61,741 nucleotides of DNA from Seison nebaliae (GCA_023231475.1 JALJEE010002461.1:1-61741); one strand, 5' to 3'. Positions 1 through 11,410 are shown, counted from the stretch's first letter. Notes: generated by a model from the letters alone, not told the origin. Program-made: numbers and translations.

Positions 1-711
1 TCGTTATAACATTTCTACAATGTGCTGATGGAATCTCCTTCCTGCAATTACCTAAATGACGATTTCGATATAATGTAATTTCAGCATCTCTAATATAATC
101 CATTACCAAAGTTTCAATTGTTACGGTTTTATTCATCAACACACAGGTGGCATTGAATGAATAACATGACATACAATCACTTTTTCCAAATTTCAGTTTT
201 TTACTATAATATTCATCTTTCCGAATGAAGTATGTTGTATTATCCATTATGTTATTACTCTTATATCTTCTATCTACTATGCATCGATATCCCAATTTCT
301 CAAAGTTAAATATTATAGAATTCCCATAACGGTTTCCAAAAGAATCGCCAATCACTGCAATTTTTTTATATTTTTCTATGCACTTAGTGACACTATTATT
401 CAAAACTTAAAGGGATTGGTGAAAATAATGGAAAAAGAAATGTACAAACGTTTACATGTTGTAGGTTTCCATTTCCATGACTCCCAATTTCCGACATCTT
501 CTAATGTTGAATAATTGTTCATAAACTTGTCGAACAGAAATTTAGATGAACAAAATGGATCATTCAGTGTCTGATTTCGTAGCTTATTAATCGATTCGAA
601 AATGATATGATGATATGGTTGAACAATTTGAGATATGTAGAGCACCCGGATTAGAAGACTGCTACTGACAATTATGCATAATACACAAATGGTTTTTTTT
701 GGGCAAACCAT
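1..711 (-). CDS. Type II membrane protein with a GDS motif, cut by the window edge
   Basis: The protein starts with ATG at 711 (MVCPKKT) and has one hydrophobic segment (about residues 8-27, ICVLCIIVSSSLLIRVLYI), so it looks like a type II membrane protein with its bulk in the secretory lumen or outside the cell. A 50-bp intron (406-455, GT..AAG) joins it in phase to a second exon that runs off the left edge. Just after the junction the protein reads IAVIGDSFGNRYG, a GDS motif like the nucleophile block of SGNH/GDSL-type hydrolases. Several Cys (C-M-S-C) and possible N-glycosylation sites (NNS, NAT, NKT) follow. I do not recognise the exact family; a catalytic role is only suggested by the GDS motif, and the remaining SGNH blocks would lie outside the window. 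Confidence 0.6.
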
Positions 712-1361
712 TTTATATTAATTTATTCAGATCTATATTCAGTGGATATTTAAACTATAAATTTAAGAAATATTGCGTACAAGGTTGCAATGAGAAATTA
801 TATATATATATTTTTTATTAGTTAACCCTTTAATATTTTTTAACCAAATTTTTGGCTTACTAACGAAGTTTTTGTATGACGAATGTTCACATGGCCAAAT
901 TTTTGGTGTAAATTGTACAAGTCTTAATGAAAATCCATATACATAATATATCATACAATATACGTAATATAATTAAAACATACACACTTGCTCTTCTACT
1001 CCCATTGAAATCTACAAATTTTTTATTATTACTTTTTGAAAGTTTTTTTTGTTCGACGTTAAAAACATTAAAGGATTAATAATCCCCCAGGGTGAAGAAA
1101 AAAAAATAATGATAATTCGTTGTAATCATTTGTTTTGATCAGTTCATGGTATCGAGAAATAAATGGACATAAATATGGCCTCAATAATTATGTAAGTGAA
1201 ACAACTTACAAGGAATTTGATAGATATGATTGATAGGATGAGAGCTAGTCGTTAAAAGAAGCTGAAAAGAGATAGTTTATTAAAATGCAAAATATTAAGA
1301 GATAAGAAGAGTGTCATAAATATAAAATGATAAATTGCATTTAAAATGGTTTTTATTTATG

Positions 1362-1560
1362 GTATTTTTACATACCTGTCGATACTACGGGTTATCTATA
1401 TGAAGTTCTATCGTTCTATATCGATCCCACAGATTCTATGCCAATCGATCGGAAATCACTCGCGGAATTACACCGATTGATCAACACTGGCGAGGAGCGA
1501 AATTTTTTTACATTTTTTTTTACTTTATAACGACGGGATTTTTTTAACTTTTTTTTATTA
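1362..1560 (-). repeat. Left copy of an inverted repeat pair (partner at 8092-8268)
   Basis: Read on the minus strand, this segment shares blocks with the plus strand at 8092-8268. In order they are an A-rich block (AAAAAATGTAAAAAA), CGCGAGTGATT, CGATCGATTGGCATAGAATC followed by TGTGGGATCG, and GTAGTATCGACAGGTATGT. The longest block is about 30 bp and identical. Both copies keep one frame open through the first blocks and end at TAG just after an IGIESVGS peptide. They differ by an indel of 27 bases, a multiple of three. Outside the blocks similarity fades. This may be a decayed coding exon, one end of a mobile element, or a structured RNA gene. Confidence 0.65.
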
Positions 1561-3997
1561 AGACGCGAAATTCCCATAGGGTAACGCGGATAAAGAATTT
1601 TAAACAATAAATAATAATATTATGAAGCGAACACAATATTTATTTTTATTCCAAGAATTTATGTTTGAATTCTAATATTAATTTATATATAATATTAAAT
1701 ATCATTTAATATCATCATCGAATTCATTGTTGAGAATGTTCATTAATATTTATTATCAATAATATTCCTTTCCACGATCATCTGGTCGATATATTTTTGA
1801 ACCTCATTGTCGATTTTCATAATTATTAGTCCTATATTAATCGAGATAATGATAAATTAATCACTAGGGCAATATGAGAAATTTCATTTTCAATAATTAA
1901 AATTGATGACAAAATAAAAAATTAAATGTTATTCATCTTCCGAATTCATCAATCAAATTGGGAACAAATGATTTGAGACCAGGTGTATCCAGAATAATAA
2001 ATTGAATGAAGATGAATTAAACAATTTTAATGAGACTATTCTACCATTTTGCTATTTTCGGGTTCTCCAATATTTGCAAAAACAATCCATTAGATATACC
2101 TAAAAAAAATGACATTTAATTTATAGACGAGAATAAATTGTTTTTATAATAATATTTTCGTTTTAATAAAATCATCAGAGAGATTGCTAATAAGATTTTA
2201 ATCATCCATTTTTCATTAATGATTTGGAATAATTTACGTTTCTCATCATTGAACACCCAAGGAAATTACACTAATGTAGGGGAAAAAAAGAAAACCATGA
2301 TTGACGGTTCTTTTTTCTTGCTTCGCTTTCATATTTTTGAAATATTGGTTTGTCAACAATTTTCGACAACAACATAATTTGACGACTAATGATGAATTTT
2401 CGAGCATCAACATGACCACAAAATATTTCCATTTAATTGTTCGGGAACTGTTTAATTTTCAATTCGAATTTTACCCACAAACCACTCTCCAGATTATCTC
2501 CATTTTCATTCAACTTCATTTTTCTCATTTTGAAAGAGACTCTATCTTTTTCACTTGTTGTAATTCCCACAAACACATGTAAAAAACATGAGATGATTGA
2601 GCTTACGAAGTTTTATTTTGCTTTTAAAAAATTGTTTTGTAACGGAAAAATGAAAAGGAAGGCTGCAGGAGGAAGCAAGAATAAATAATATAATAATAAT
2701 CATTATCTTTATGAAATTTGAGATCTTTTATATCTTTCTCTTCATTAAGCTTATCTTTTCTTAAATGTCGTTGAGATAAACATAAAATGACTAAAACACG
2801 CTGGCATACAGATGCGTTACAATTTGACCAGCTTCTTACTCCCACATTCAAATACAATAATTTTCACAGCAACTCATCTTCCACATGTGCTCAATTGTTT
2901 TTCCGACTTCAACATTATTTTTTGTCAAAAAACGTGGCTCATAGATTCGAAACCGGCATGGCTATAAGTAGTCGATCATTTCTGCTATTCAATATCCGAT
3001 ATACCTCTTAATTCCGATTTTTATTAATTCCAGATTGAACTAATCCAAATAGAAGACTCGTAGTCCTTTTAGATGCAAAAGCTAGTTTTAAGCTGGTTTG
3101 TCTGACATTAAATGACATTTGTAAGTTCTTTAATATTTAGTGGATTTAGATGACAATTTCCTAAGCCATTCATATTTTGGGTGGGATGCTACATTGAACC
3201 TACCTTATTCAGTAAATCAGTAAAAATCTTGTTTAAAAGTTTATTTTAATTAATTTCCTTCGTTTTTACAAACTGATATTTAGACAATAATATAATAGTA
3301 AGTAATAAGCAAAGTGAATAGTAATATTATTTTAGATAGAAACCTCTTAAGTTAAGAAAACTTGTTTTAAGTAAATTATTATCCTTAACCAATCTCTCTT
3401 ACATAGTGAATGAACGGAATATGATACATCAGAATGAATAGAATGAAAATTTAAATTCTATTATTGCTTTATCACATTCGGAGTAACTATAAAATTTAAT
3501 CATATTAAACTACAATAAATTATGTGAAATTTTCGTCAATCATTATTTTTAGTTTTATTTATCATTATAATTAACATCGGAATAAATTAATACGAATTAA
3601 TTCGCTAATTCACGAACGAAATACCTTTCTCTAACTATTCGTCTAAACTTTAGATACATTTAGACTCTAAAGGTTTTCAATTCGCTCGTTCTCCCATTGT
3701 GCGGACTCGATTCGTTACTATTCGTCTCTAATAGTTCATTCCTCAGAATGGACCGAACATACAATAACATCATCCGGCTCCTCATTGGTTGCTTCCGGAG
3801 AATTAATCGAAATCTGACTTTCGCAGTCACTGAATCCATTCCCCATTCTCTACTATCGACGCATCATCTGGGTTCTTATCCCACATCTTTACTCTCATCC
3901 AACGTCTAGTGAAATCGAAACTTTCGGTTTTTTCGCACACGATCCTATATTATTCATTGCACCACTCACCTCTATTCACGGAATTTCGTGTAGTGCG

Positions 3998-4140
3998 GAA
4001 GTGGAGTCGTATGTGGAGATAAAATAAATCTGTAAGAGAAATGTCTCAAGGTAACCCATAGTATCTGGCAGTGTATGTGAGATGTGAGAAGAAGAATTGA
4101 TAAATTTCTCAATTAGTGAAAAAATACGACTCCACATAAG
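3998..4140. repeat. Short foldback segment
   Basis: GTGGAGTCGTAT near 4002 recurs in inverted orientation (ATACGACTCCAC) near 4126, so the ~130 bases between them could fold as a stem with a large loop. The flanking bases (ATGTGGAG and CTTATGTGGAG on the opposite strand) are also partly symmetric. No coding content is evident. It could be a MITE remnant or chance. Confidence 0.35.
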
Positions 4141-4561
4141 AATGGGAAGTGGTAAGAAATTCAGGATGGTGAAAAAAGTGAAGGGTAACATCTATGAAAG
4201 CCGATTCATTAACAAGAAAGAATGGGAACATAGAAAAATGGTCTCCAGGGAATACAGTTGTAGCACTAGATCCCGTTGGGTAAATTAAAAAGAAAAGAAA
4301 ATATTTATTAGCACTTATTTGTTGGTGTTCCTCTTATCCCTACAAAGAATTCATTTTTATCTGATTGAATGTGGTAAACGACACTGGTTCATCATTACAT
4401 ATTAATTGTTTGTCCTAATCATTGCCCAAGAGTTATCAATAAAAAATTTTAAGTCCTAAAACTAAATTTAGGTGACAAGAAGAGAAAACAGTAACTGTTT
4501 AGTTGTTTAGAATCCAAACCATTTTTCTTTTTGTCTGTTTGTTTTATTTTGTTTGTTGCAT

Positions 4562-6163
4562 ATGTTAGGAAATTATTTGGACGAAAAGATCCATAGAGAT
4601 GAATATACGTATCAGTCATTTGATTTTCGGTTTGAGTTGTTTTCGACAGAAAAAAACTGTCCTGATGAATACCCAAAAATGCCGAATAATACAATAGGTT
4701 CTTGTTTGGGAATCGCTACTTTGGCAGCACTCCAAACAATTCCGCATTTTATGCTAGAAATATTCCATTATCATGGTAATAACAGTTGGATCGAGATAAC
4801 GAATGATGCTAGAGAGCAATTCAATAATCCATCAGATGATAATGTTAAAACTAAAAAAATTGCATCACAATTTCTTGGAATGGAAATATTAAAATCATGG
4901 GGATTTATGCTATGGAATGTGGATAAATTGCATTACGGTAATTATTTGGAATATTTTACTTTACTTTTGGATAAAAACCGAGTTGAATCTACTAAAAGAA
5001 CATTTTTAGGCAAAACAGTAGGACCTGAAATTAATTATAAAAAATCTTATGGTGTCACATATGAAAAGGATTTATTTTTCGATATGGTTACAATATTTGA
5101 CATATTATTTCCAGATATCAGAAAACGATTGATATATGGAGAATTAGTTGGAAATATTGATCTCATTAAAGAAACTCCATATACACAGCAAAATTCATTT
5201 ATGGTCAGGCAGAACTTAAAGTTTCTTGGAATTTCTATAAGAACTAATCCTGATAAAAAGAATGAAAATAATTATTTAACGTATGAGAAAGTGGTGGAAG
5301 CGGATAATATAATGAAATATTTATATCCAACTGAAATACAATTATTAGATTTAAGTTTCAATAAATTTCTACCCTATTGGGTAGTAGTTTCTGTTCAGTA
5401 TGGTAAATATCGGGAAAACCACGATTATGTGAAAATTGAAAACCAACAAGTTTATGTCCCATATTTCAAAGAATTACTTGAAAAGTTAGATTCGAAATCA
5501 CCTTTATGGTTGATACATTGGAAAATTAAAAGGAAACCCGTTCCCTTATCTCATGTACCCTTACAACTCAACAATGCTACTAAATTAGAAGATATTCAAT
5601 TGTTCGAAGATCTTCTATCGGTAGGTAATCAGAATTCCACATATGATGTAACGGCTATTGTACTCAGTTTGATTCAAATAAGCAGGACAATTGACATTAA
5701 AGTGTATAAACAACAGTTATCGGACAAATATCACAATGAAATCGAAGAGTGTATGAAGTATCAAATGTTTCAGCTTCACAAAGCTTATGATATATTTGAG
5801 AAACTTGATAACACAAGAATTCGAGATAATTTTATGAAATCTATTGATTTTTTTGAAGATTTATTCAGAAAAGTCTGTCGATATTTATTAAAAGCAGCAG
5901 ATATTGAACATAAAGAATCCGACTTGAGAGCACATGCTATTGCTTTGACACGTTCATTGGATGGAACGCATTGGAACTATGTGAGTAATGATGTAGTTTA
6001 TAGATTGACTGATATTCGGGTTATTCTATCAGCCCTCCATATTCAACATCTATTAGGTATCTTCTATTCAAAAAAATCGGAACATCAACAACATGTTGAT
6101 GAGTGGAGAGAAATTGTTCAACGCAACAAAATTATTCTCTCAACAACGAAAGATAAAATTTAA
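4562..6163 (+). CDS. Orphan protein, about 533 aa, single exon
   Basis: This is a long uninterrupted frame of clearly protein-like composition, starting at the first ATG (4562) and ending at TAA. I do not recognise the family. Near residues 45-65 there is a hydrophobic stretch (SCLGIATLAALQTIPHFML). Otherwise the protein is mixed polar, rich in Tyr, Asn and Lys, with a helix-rich C-terminal third. The start is uncertain: TTTGTTGCATATGTTAG just before codon 3 is also a good 3' splice site, so an upstream exon is possible. It lies between the two inverted repeats, 239 bp upstream of another intronless orphan gene on the same strand. The two proteins do not look alike by eye. Confidence 0.7.
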   Translation: MLGNYLDEKIHRDEYTYQSFDFRFELFSTEKNCPDEYPKMPNNTIGSCLGIATLAALQTIPHFMLEIFHYHGNNSWIEITNDAREQFNNPSDDNVKTKKIASQFLGMEILKSWGFMLWNVDKLHYGNYLEYFTLLLDKNRVESTKRTFLGKTVGPEINYKKSYGVTYEKDLFFDMVTIFDILFPDIRKRLIYGELVGNIDLIKETPYTQQNSFMVRQNLKFLGISIRTNPDKKNENNYLTYEKVVEADNIMKYLYPTEIQLLDLSFNKFLPYWVVVSVQYGKYRENHDYVKIENQQVYVPYFKELLEKLDSKSPLWLIHWKIKRKPVPLSHVPLQLNNATKLEDIQLFEDLLSVGNQNSTYDVTAIVLSLIQISRTIDIKVYKQQLSDKYHNEIEECMKYQMFQLHKAYDIFEKLDNTRIRDNFMKSIDFFEDLFRKVCRYLLKAADIEHKESDLRAHAIALTRSLDGTHWNYVSNDVVYRLTDIRVILSALHIQHLLGIFYSKKSEHQQHVDEWREIVQRNKIILSTTKDKI

Positions 6164-6402
6164 TTAATCCTTCCTTAATTAACCTTTAATAGTTTAAAAA
6201 TAGATAAGAATATCATAACACCATATATCCCATAAGAGTAATTAGAATATCAATATATAATATCAGATACATATACCTATATGGTACAACGATTAGATTA
6301 CACGGAAAAGATTCTGTTTAAGTTTGAAAAATGGTCCATTTCGTTTAGAATTTAAATAAAGAAAATTGGGAAAATTTTCCTTAAGAATTTTTTTTAATTC
6401 AA

Positions 6403-7920
6403 ATGATTTTATTTTTCTATTTCACTTTTATCTTCCACTTGTCAAGAGAGATATCTCTCTCAGAATTCGAGATAAGGAAACCGACAAACAATTTTTTCAA
6501 TTCAATTGTTAATGAGAATATGAATGACAATTTAGTTGATTTAATGCACATTTTACCGAAAGTCAAAGTATTCTCGTTACCTATCGATTATTCCAATTCA
6601 GATCGTTATACTGTTATCGAATTATCAAACGTTTATGCAAAGAATATGGTGGAAGAACATGAGAATTTCAAGAAATTTCTGAAACGATTTCCCAGTAAGT
6701 TCGAATATGCAATCATCGCATTTAAGAGAGTGCTCCATTTGACATTCGTCTCATTTTCAACCAAATATCTCATTTATCTATTGTCAATAAAAAAAACATT
6801 TCACGATTATAAACAACTTCATGAAAATGACACTTTGATCGAATTATATAACGAAGCACTACTAAAATTCAAGTCGACAATCGAAGGAAGTTCCGCCTGT
6901 TTCCAATTATTTCGCAAAGGATTCAATCCTCACAAATTCAATCAATCTTCTACCTTATCGTCTGATGAGAGTAATTTCATATTAAAGTCAATTATTAATA
7001 GCCACAATTCGAAGAACATCTGTTCATTATTTCAATGTGCTTTCTTACTATCAGAAATCATGCTCGGATTCTCTTTGTTAATTTCAGAAGTCTTTCAAGT
7101 CATGGATAAATTCCTTCACAAAATATATCAGAAATCAATGATTCAATTGATAGATATAAAAGAATTGCAAATGAAACCAGCGAAACATTTCAAATCGTCA
7201 TTAACTAACGAACTCATTCTAATTATGGACGAATTCAATTTTTTACATTCAATTCCTACGAAAAATAATCCCAGTCTCTATTACAAATTGATGATGGAGA
7301 TGTCGTTCATTACTTATATCGAAGAATTGAATTCAAATGAAATATTTGAAAGTTTCATCAAATTGTTCGGAGACGACTATCATTTTGAGATAGCCGATAT
7401 CATTCATAATCACGATAGAATTATGTCAATTTTTTCTCATAAACAAACTCAAGATCTATTGGCACCCAATATGGTAATCAGTCTAAAATCCGTTGAACTT
7501 TCTCAACAACTTTATGCAGAATTCTTCTTTGGAGAATTGAACATTATCACTCATGCAATTCCATTAATTGCTGCTTTCTCTGTTAAGTGTCAAATTATTT
7601 TATTTATCGACAGTATAACAGGAAATGCGGCAGAGGAATCGAAAAAAAAAGAATTATCTCAAAAATTATATTTTGACGACAAGTTAATGGCATTGAAGAA
7701 TGTGAAACATACATTCAAAGACTATGTGGCATTTAAGAGAGTAGGGAAAACGATGAAATTAGTGTCATTATCTACCAATCCATTGAATGAGACCCTTGTC
7801 AAATTTGCAGATTTAAGAAGAACGTCTATTAAACGATTACCGTTGAAATTTGATTTCGATAAATTATATTTCGAATTAGAGAGAATTGAACGAAATGGTA
7901 GATTCTATCATTCGATTTGA
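6403..7920 (+). CDS. Orphan secreted or membrane protein, 505 aa, single exon
   Basis: The ATG at 6403 opens a 505-codon uninterrupted frame. The first ~20 residues (MILFFYFTFIFHLSREISLS) look like a signal peptide. Two further hydrophobic stretches (around FLLSEIMLGFSLLISEVF and HAIPLIAAFSVKCQIILFI) could be membrane segments or buried helices. The few cysteines cluster mid-protein (SSACF, NICSLFQC), which would suit a disulfide in an extracellular domain. I recognise no family. It follows the other orphan gene closely on the same strand and lies inside the inverted repeat pair. The AT-rich 5' flank has no distinct promoter motif. Confidence 0.7.
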   Translation: MILFFYFTFIFHLSREISLSEFEIRKPTNNFFNSIVNENMNDNLVDLMHILPKVKVFSLPIDYSNSDRYTVIELSNVYAKNMVEEHENFKKFLKRFPSKFEYAIIAFKRVLHLTFVSFSTKYLIYLLSIKKTFHDYKQLHENDTLIELYNEALLKFKSTIEGSSACFQLFRKGFNPHKFNQSSTLSSDESNFILKSIINSHNSKNICSLFQCAFLLSEIMLGFSLLISEVFQVMDKFLHKIYQKSMIQLIDIKELQMKPAKHFKSSLTNELILIMDEFNFLHSIPTKNNPSLYYKLMMEMSFITYIEELNSNEIFESFIKLFGDDYHFEIADIIHNHDRIMSIFSHKQTQDLLAPNMVISLKSVELSQQLYAEFFFGELNIITHAIPLIAAFSVKCQIILFIDSITGNAAEESKKKELSQKLYFDDKLMALKNVKHTFKDYVAFKRVGKTMKLVSLSTNPLNETLVKFADLRRTSIKRLPLKFDFDKLYFELERIERNGRFYHSI

Positions 7921-8797
7921 ATGATTTTTTGAACTAAAATCAACTAATATATACGATATATCAATAAATGATTATTATAGTATATAATTAATACTATTTT
8001 TAGTTATACGATTTAATAATTACGAATAATTAATTTAATTAAAGATCTAACAACAACACCTAAAATTCGGTTTTATTATTATTATGATTAAAATTTCCGT
8101 CGGGATAAAGTGGAAAAAAATGTAAAAAAGTTTTGGATACTCGCGAGTGATTCTCGATCGATTGGCATAGAATCTGTGGGATCGTAGGGAAAAATCAAAT
8201 CTCTAAAATCCTGAAGTCCAATGTTATGAGATTACCTGTAGTATCGACAGGTATGTGAAAATACTGATCGATTATGTAAGAAGTTTGTGTTCGAAATATG
8301 AGAAGCGTGGAAGTTCCAATCGGTAATTTTGTCGATAAGAGTAAAGATTCGACGACAAAAGAGAATGGGTAGGGAAATTTATTTCTTAAACATTTACGAG
8401 TTATATCAACCTATTAATTATACTTAATTTCCCATATTTTAAAAATATAATTAATATTTCTTTGAATATGGAAAAATGTGATATGATGGAATATTCAAGA
8501 TTGTTATTGTGAATTTCGTTTAATTATTGAATTAAACGTCATATTCGAATAATATTTAATATAATAAGAGGTGAAGTTATGTGACAATTTAGTAAAATAT
8601 TATGTTATTGGATATACTCTAAAATAATAGTTGTCTGGATATGATTGAGATCTCTATGAATTGACAGTATGAAGGTCTCTAAATTTGAGATTTGTAATTT
8701 ATCTTCCATCATTTGGAGATTGAGTGGAGCATTAAAGTGAATTCGAATTGATTTTCAATGTCTCTGATCATTAATTTAGAATGTACAATGGAAAATC
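7921..8797. other. Intergenic region holding the right inverted repeat
   Basis: The region separates the second orphan gene from the convergent TIPRL gene. Apart from the repeat copy at 8092-8268 it is plain AT-rich sequence with no supportable gene. Confidence 0.6.
8092..8268 (+). repeat. Right copy of an inverted repeat pair (partner at 1362-1560)
   Basis: The plus strand here carries the same ordered blocks as the minus strand at 1362-1560. One frame reads RRDKVEKNVKKF, then ASDSRSIGIESVGS and TAG, against RRYKVKKNVKKF and ASDFRSIGIESVGSI in the partner. CCTGTAGTATCGACAGG, a perfect 5-bp-stem hairpin, is followed by GTATGT, giving a strong CAG|GTATGT 5' splice-site-like sequence. An Sm-like AATTTTG lies downstream near 8320. 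Each copy's outer end carries the same ATACCTGTCGATACTAC read inward, as terminal inverted repeats would. No target-site duplication is evident. Confidence 0.65.
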
Positions 8798-9672
8798 TTA
8801 AAGTTTGATTTTGAAAGTTTGAAGTTTTATCAATTTCAATCGAGGAATTATTCTATCAACATTTTTCGTCATGTTTGTATCGGCGTCACTTTCATTCAGT
8901 TCGTCCACGAAATTCTCTCTCTCAGTTACTTCTTTCATTAGTATGTTGTTGTTTGTACGATAGCGATATCTCGTCTCCAAAGATCGAATATAAACATTGT
9001 CAACACGAAGGAAGACTCTGAGTAGAATGAGGAATCCAGTTGGCATACAACGAATACGGACATCACATTCACTAATACCTTGATCGCCTAATTCGTCTTC
9101 ATACAAAATTAGTGATTCTTCATAATGAATTTTTTCTCGTATTCGTAAATTCTCATAATCGATTCGTTCGTCTGTTTCCTATAATCGATCATCATTTCTC
9201 ATTTTCCCATTAAATCTCAACGAAAATTAACTTCGAAACTAAAATTTTCATCTTCTTCCAAACTTCCCGTGTAATCGGAAGCGAATGTCCAATCATCATC
9301 GTTCTCATTCTCATCAATATTCTGTTGTAAGAAATATTGAGCCCGAGAATTTCGCCATTTATCTGATCCGTGAACAGCCACATTCGTTTTCACCAATTTT
9401 CCTTTCAATGATTTCAACGCGTCGATCACATTAAACGACAAAACAAATCTGTTATATTCATCTTTCTCGTACGTCAAATGAAGAGAATTCTTATTAAATA
9501 ACATTTCTGGTAATGTGTCAACTTGGACGGATTTCTTTATCTCCTCAATTTCATCCTCGTTCGCCATGACTCCTTTAGACGAACGAATACGCCATTTACC
9601 CCATTGATAACAGTCATCACTACCATTCGCCTCCACACACGGATACATTCTCCTTCCAAAATCTATTTTCAT
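8798..9672 (-). CDS. TIPRL: TIPRL / TIP41-like regulator of PP2A-type phosphatases
   Basis: There are two exons, 9672-9232 and 9178-8798, with a 53-bp intron (GTTAAT..TATAG) in phase 0, giving 273 residues (human TIPRL is 272). Family landmarks run in order: WGKWRIRSSKG near the N-terminus, LPEMLFNKNSLHLTY, SFNVIDALKSLKGKL, DWTFASDYTGSL, then across the splice ILYEDELGDQGISECDVRIR and MPTGFLILLRVFLRVDNVY. TIP41 proteins bind catalytic subunits of PP2A, PP4 and PP6 and act in TOR and DNA-damage signalling in the cytosol. The last ~20 residues diverge from relatives. Its upstream neighbour is SARS1 on the same strand. Confidence 0.95.
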
Positions 9673-9919
9673 AAATATTACGAAAAATTTGAGAATTTAT
9701 CAATTTCAATGTCAAATTTATCGTATTAGCTTAAATTACGAAATGCTGAAAATTCTTTTATTTTTATTCTATTTAATTTTACTAATCTTTTTCAAATGAC
9801 TTATCAAACTAAAAGTTGCAAGAAGAAACTCTTAAAAAATTTTAAATTTTTTCAGAAGAAAATTTTTTTTTAAATTAAATTTTTTTCAAAATCAAAAATT
9901 CTTTAAAGAATAAAAAATT

Positions 9920-11410
9920 TTATTTTTTATTTTTTTTTGTTGTCGTAGTGGTAGTGGTAGTTGTTGTATTCTCGTCAATGAGAGGTGGCTTAACAAAAGG
10001 AATGAATTGTTTAAATCTTTTCGGCATGAAATCTTGAAGGACTTTCGGTACTTCGATTCCAGTTTCAGTTTGATAATTCTCCAAAATGCAACAAATAGTT
10101 CGAGTTGTGGCGCACATTGTCGCGTTTAACATGTGAACATATTCGACTGAGCCATCCATTCCTTTCTGGCCATATCTCGTCATTAATCGTCTTGATTGGA
10201 AATCGGTGCAATTGGAACAACTGACTAATTCGCGGAAAGCTTTTGAGCCGGGGAACCAAGCTTCCAAATCGAATTTTTTCGCAGCTGCATCATTCAGTGC
10301 ACCGGAAACGATATTGACAATTCGATACGGTAATCCGAGTGCCTCATTGAATAATTTGGCGTTTTCTATCATTTCTTCCATCAATTTCCATGATTCGTTG
10401 TTCTTTGGTGAACAAAGACAGAATTGTTCGACTTTCTCGAATTGATGTACTCGGAATATTCCTCTGGAATCTCTTCCATGAGATCCGACTTCTTGACGGA
10501 AACAAGTAGACCAACCGGCATATTTTATGGGTAACATCGATGCATTTAACCATTCATCACGATGATAAGCAGCTATCGGTTGTTCGGATGTAGCAATTAG
10601 ATATTTTTCACTTGTATTCTTCTCATTAACATCTTCGGAAGCTCGTCCGATCACTTTGTACAATTCTTCATCGAATTGAGAGAGTTGTGCCACTTCACTC
10701 ATCACTGATTTCTTCATAAAGAATGGTGTATATAAAGGCACATAATCTTTCTCGTCTAATTGACGTAGAGCCAATTGAACAATAGCATGTTCGAGCCATA
10801 CAGCTGCTCCTTTCAAATAATATCCACGAGCTCCAGCAACAACACTTCCTCGTTCACCATCCATTCCATCGATCATATGAATGAGATCGATATGTGAATA
10901 TTTCTTTATTGTTTCAATATCACCCGAAGTATATTCCACTTTATTTAAATCTTCATCATTATTTATTGGAACGGAATCGTGCACCAAATTCCCGATATGA
11001 TTGAGTAGATTTTTTCTCTCATTATCTAATTGGAGAGTTCGATCTTTATTCTTTTTCTGCTCATCATCCAATTTTAATTTGACTTCTTTTATTCCGTTGA
11101 CTGATAACACTTTCAATCCACTCAAATCCAACTCTTCCACGTTAGTACACAACTCATCAATTATTGCACCAATTCCATCGTTGTCTCCATCGATCGATTT
11201 CTTCTTCATCTTCTCACCAATCGCCTTGCTACATTGACGTAGGAGACGATTATACAAATCATTACGGAAAATGGCTTGACGCCATTCCTTATCCTTTTCT
11301 AACACCTGATCCACTAACGTCACATCGGCATATCGACGTCGTTGAGATTCTCTTACTAATTCCGGATTTCCACCTTTATCTTCTCTTAATAAATTTATAT
11401 CGATACCCAT
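9920..11410 (-). CDS. SARS1: Cytosolic seryl-tRNA synthetase
   Basis: A single exon encodes 496 residues. The N-terminus ([20 protein letters not shown]) matches cytosolic SerRS, and a long charged coiled-coil arm spans about residues 35-145. The class II catalytic core follows, with [33 protein letters not shown], motif 2 ([20 protein letters not shown], about residue 305) and motif 3 ([20 protein letters not shown]). The enzyme charges tRNA-Ser and tRNA-Sec with serine. The tail is a run of Thr then KKNKK, encoded by a GTx-type trinucleotide repeat (near 9938-9965), in place of the lysine-rich tail of vertebrates. The ATG at 11410 gives the expected N-terminus. The whole gene lacks introns. 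Confidence 0.97.
   Translation of the reverse strand: MGIDINLLREDKGGNPELVRESQRRRYADVTLVDQVLEKDKEWRQAIFRNDLYNRLLRQCSKAIGEKMKKKSIDGDNDGIGAIIDELCTNVEELDLSGLKVLSVNGIKEVKLKLDDEQKKNKDRTLQLDNERKNLLNHIGNLVHDSVPINNDEDLNKVEYTSGDIETIKKYSHIDLIHMIDGMDGERGSVVAGARGYYLKGAAVWLEHAIVQLALRQLDEKDYVPLYTPFFMKKSVMSEVAQLSQFDEELYKVIGRASEDVNEKNTSEKYLIATSEQPIAAYHRDEWLNASMLPIKYAGWSTCFRQEVGSHGRDSRGIFRVHQFEKVEQFCLCSPKNNESWKLMEEMIENAKLFNEALGLPYRIVNIVSGALNDAAAKKFDLEAWFPGSKAFRELVSCSNCTDFQSRRLMTRYGQKGMDGSVEYVHMLNATMCATTRTICCILENYQTETGIEVPKVLQDFMPKRFKQFIPFVKPPLIDENTTTTTTTTTTKKNKK

Larger units (their letters stand above)
712..4561. other. Gene-poor 3.85 kb between the edge gene and the first orphan gene
   Basis: No reading frame here looks like a real protein; frames of 60-95 codons on both strands lack composition or motifs that would support them. 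The stretch is strongly AT-rich. It holds the left copy of the inverted repeat pair (about 1362-1560) and a small hairpin-forming segment (about 4000-4140). Otherwise I see nothing I can name. Confidence 0.6.

Noticed and set aside
1362-1400. ACATACCTG resembling the 5' end of U1 snRNA
   Set aside because: The surrounding sequence has none of the U1 stem-loops; on the other strand it is simply a CAG|GTATGT donor-like site.
2301-3011. Overlapping short frames on both strands
   Set aside because: None has a domain or signal sequence, and they overlap one another; probably chance in AT-rich DNA.
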